Shown piece after piece: positions 3,369 through 5,497 of a stretch of DNA of 5,497 bases. Below the pieces are notes generated by a model that saw nothing but the letters and a program-made list of their open reading frames with translations, searched no databases and had not been told where the DNA came from. Each line of letters begins with the position of its first letter. Position 1 is the stretch's first letter. The translations under genes were made by a program, and so were the position numbers. The DNA is taken from the NCBI GenBank assembly GCA_017622055.1, contig JAGARY010000428.1, positions 1 to 5,497 on the forward strand. Direction: 5' to 3'. This DNA comes from Treponema sp. (GTDB lineage Bacteria > Spirochaetota > Spirochaetia > Treponematales > Treponemataceae).

Positions 3369-5497
3369 ATGAGGAAGGGACTTCAAAACATTCATTTTTC
3401 TTTGCATTCTGTAATCACAAAAAAATCTCAAGAAACAGAATTTAATCTAAAAAAACTTTTTTATATGTGGATTTCTGGAAAAAACGACTCTACAGATTCA
3501 GACAAAGATTACACAAACATAGACTGGCTTTGTTCGCCAATTTCAAAAACAGATTTTCCAGAGGAAATCAATTGGCAAGACATAATTGATTATGCAGAAG
3601 GCATTCCATTAGAAAAATTGTCCTTAAGTGAAACAGAAAACGACGAACGAAAAATTCTTCGTATGGAAACCGCAGAACATCTTTTTGACAGATTTTTGCA
3701 CGAAGGTCTTTTGCCAGAACAAAAAAATTGGGTTGAACAAACTTGGAATAAAACTTTTAACAATTTTTCTACAATCGATTACAAAAATTTTGATTACACT
3801 CTAGAAGGATTTTCTGGAACTTTTGACGGTAAAAAATTCACTCTTCATGAACAACAAAAAAAAGGTTTTGCATTTCTTTGCAGTAAAGGAAACGGTCTTC
3901 TAGCCTACGATGTAGGTGTTGGAAAAACAGCAACAGGAATTGCCGCTGTTGTGCATCAAATTCAGCATCAAAAATGTAAGCGACCTCTAATCATCGTGCC
4001 AAAAGCGGTTTATTCAAAATGGGTACACGATATAAACGAACTTTTTCCAAATATCAACCTTATCAAACTAGAAAATTTGAACAAAGAAATTATTGATAAT
4101 CTTCGCATAAACTCAATTTTTGAAGAATCAAACAAAGGATTTCTTTTGCCAGAAAAATCAGTTTCAATTTGTACAGCAGAAGCAATAGAAAAAATCTATT
4201 TTAAAGAAGAAACACTTCCACTTTTACAAGAAAGTTTTAATCACATCCTTTCGCAAAAAAAAATCATTTCATATTTTGAACTTCCATCAAATATTTCTTT
4301 TGAAAACTACATATTTTTTGAAGACCTTGGTGCAGATTTAATTCTTGTAGATGAAGCCCATCGCTACAAAAATCTTATAAAAAAAGTTTGCAAAGGTGGT
4401 CATTCAGAATTTTCTAGATTAGGATTTGGGGAACCTTCCTCTAGAGCAATAAAAATGTTTGCAATTACAGAATTTATTCATCGTCACAACAATGAAAAAA
4501 ACGTTTTTCTTTTGTCGGCAACTCCATTTACAAATTCTCCAATGGAAATTTACACAACTTTACTTTTTACTGGTGGAAACGAAATTCGCCAGATTGGCTA
4601 CAAAGACATCAACGATTTTTTGAACGAGTTTGCAGAAATAAAAATTGAATGGACAGTAAACAACAAAAATCAAGTAGTTCAAAAAACTGTAATGAAAAAT
4701 TTTCGCTCATTAGACGCCCTTCAAAAAATCATTCAAAATTATATAGATAAAGTAAATGTAGAAGAAGCAAAAATCAGTCGCCCCAAAAAAGAAACTCACG
4801 TTATAAAAATTGAACAAACCGAAGTTCAAAAACAAATCTATGAAGAACAAATCCAGCGTCTTTGCAATGCTTCTAGTTTACCAGTAATTTTTTCTGCAAT
4901 GAACACAATGCGTTTGTGCCTCATTTCGCCAACACTTGTAAAAAATCACAATTCCCACAACAACGATCTTTCTGATTTTGTAACTGCTTCTCCAAAAATG
5001 CTTTTTGTTTGCCAAAGTGTAATCAAAATTTATCGGGAAAAACCAGATTGCGGGCAAATCATCTATCTTCCGCGTGGAGTAAAAGAATTTTCAGCAATCA
5101 AGAAATATCTTATTCAAAATGAAATTCCAGAAGACGCAATTGGAATAATGAACTCTGGCACAACAGAACTTCGAAAAAACAAAATAACAAAAGCATTTAA
5201 CGACTCCCAAAAGGTGCTAAAAATTCTTCTTGGTTCAGAAACAATTAGCGAAGGTGTTGACTTAAACGGAAATTCACTCATTTTGTATAATTGCATGCTA
5301 GGTTGGAATCCTACAGAACCAGTTCAAGTTGAAGGCCGACTTTGGAGACAGGGCAACAAACAAAAAAAAGTGCATATTGTATACCCCCTTATGTACAATT
5401 CATTAGATTCTCTTATCTACCAAAAACACGACGAAAAAGCTAGCCGAATTGATGCAATTTGGGATTACCGAGGTGACAAAATCAACGTGGAAGAAAT
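3369..5497 (+). CDS. SNF2-type (DarB-like) superfamily 2 helicase, partial at the right edge
   Basis: The first 709 residues are present; the stop codon lies beyond the window. Helicase motifs are in order and intact: Q-like LHEQQ (159-163), motif I DVGVGKT (181-187), motif Ia PLIIVPKAVYSKW (206-218), motif II DEAH (328-331), motif III SATPFTNSPMEIY (383-395), motif V SEGVD (about 627-631) and motif VI EGRLWRQGN (655-663). The stretch around motifs II-III (LGADLILVDEAHRYKNL, then SSRAIKMF) resembles helicase domains of phage- and plasmid-encoded methylase/helicase proteins such as DarB. The first 155 residues show no methylase motif, so this is a stand-alone helicase unless a methylase lies beyond the edge. 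About 110 residues separate motifs Ia and II. There is no clear ribosome binding site: a stop at 3351-3353 rules out an upstream start, and AGGAAGGGA (3372-3380) lies just inside the gene, so the true start is uncertain. Confidence 0.85.
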   Translation, partial: MRKGLQNIHFSLHSVITKKSQETEFNLKKLFYMWISGKNDSTDSDKDYTNIDWLCSPISKTDFPEEINWQDIIDYAEGIPLEKLSLSETENDERKILRMETAEHLFDRFLHEGLLPEQKNWVEQTWNKTFNNFSTIDYKNFDYTLEGFSGTFDGKKFTLHEQQKKGFAFLCSKGNGLLAYDVGVGKTATGIAAVVHQIQHQKCKRPLIIVPKAVYSKWVHDINELFPNINLIKLENLNKEIIDNLRINSIFEESNKGFLLPEKSVSICTAEAIEKIYFKEETLPLLQESFNHILSQKKIISYFELPSNISFENYIFFEDLGADLILVDEAHRYKNLIKKVCKGGHSEFSRLGFGEPSSRAIKMFAITEFIHRHNNEKNVFLLSATPFTNSPMEIYTTLLFTGGNEIRQIGYKDINDFLNEFAEIKIEWTVNNKNQVVQKTVMKNFRSLDALQKIIQNYIDKVNVEEAKISRPKKETHVIKIEQTEVQKQIYEEQIQRLCNASSLPVIFSAMNTMRLCLISPTLVKNHNSHNNDLSDFVTASPKMLFVCQSVIKIYREKPDCGQIIYLPRGVKEFSAIKKYLIQNEIPEDAIGIMNSGTTELRKNKITKAFNDSQKVLKILLGSETISEGVDLNGNSLILYNCMLGWNPTEPVQVEGRLWRQGNKQKKVHIVYPLMYNSLDSLIYQKHDEKASRIDAIWDYRGDKINVEE

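Noticed and set aside
5114..5296. 60-codon minus-strand frame inside the helicase gene
   Set aside because: It is antisense to the conserved C-terminal helicase region and has no start signals.

Overview
The window is AT-rich, low-GC bacterial DNA. Codon use, the 7-bp intergenic tandem repeats and the style of the small genes suggest a host-associated spirochaete (a gut or oral Treponema). This is inference: there is no rRNA or other taxonomic marker. No tRNA, rRNA, CRISPR repeat array, transposase or integrase is visible.

Layout. (1) Positions 1-379, minus strand: the first 126 residues of a Cas3 HD nuclease, running off the left edge. The remaining cas genes and any array would lie further left. 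It is preceded by a 22-codon reading frame (396-464) with a strong Shine-Dalgarno site and an extended -10 promoter. (2) Positions 549-700: non-coding, with a 19-bp inverted repeat, a T-rich tract and two 7-bp tandem repeats. (3) Positions 702-1206, minus strand: a two-cistron unit, namely a 39-codon remnant resembling the start of a SIMPL/DUF541 protein and a 112-residue single-pass membrane protein with a run of nine acidic residues. A second copy of the inverted repeat lies just upstream. (4) Positions 1280-2722, minus strand: a complete AAA_14/DUF4143-type ATPase with a C-terminal PD-(D/E)XK-like fold. (5) Positions 2723-2896: a divergent promoter region with two dyad symmetries. (6) Positions 2897 to the right edge, plus strand: a small basic protein of unknown function with a possible winged-helix N-terminus, then a large SNF2-type helicase cut by the window end. 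The helicase resembles the helicase half of phage- and plasmid-borne methylase/helicase (DarB-like) proteins.

How it may fit together. Cas3, a nuclease-like ATPase and a DarB-type helicase side by side are compatible with an accessory or defence-rich region, but only Cas3 is a firm defence gene. The most unusual non-coding signal is a shared 37-bp element: an inverted repeat (AGGGTCA-N5-TGACCCT) followed, always 10 bp later on the minus strand, by a -10-like hexamer. It occurs upstream of both the cas3 unit and the membrane-protein unit, so it may be a shared promoter/operator module or a dispersed repeat.
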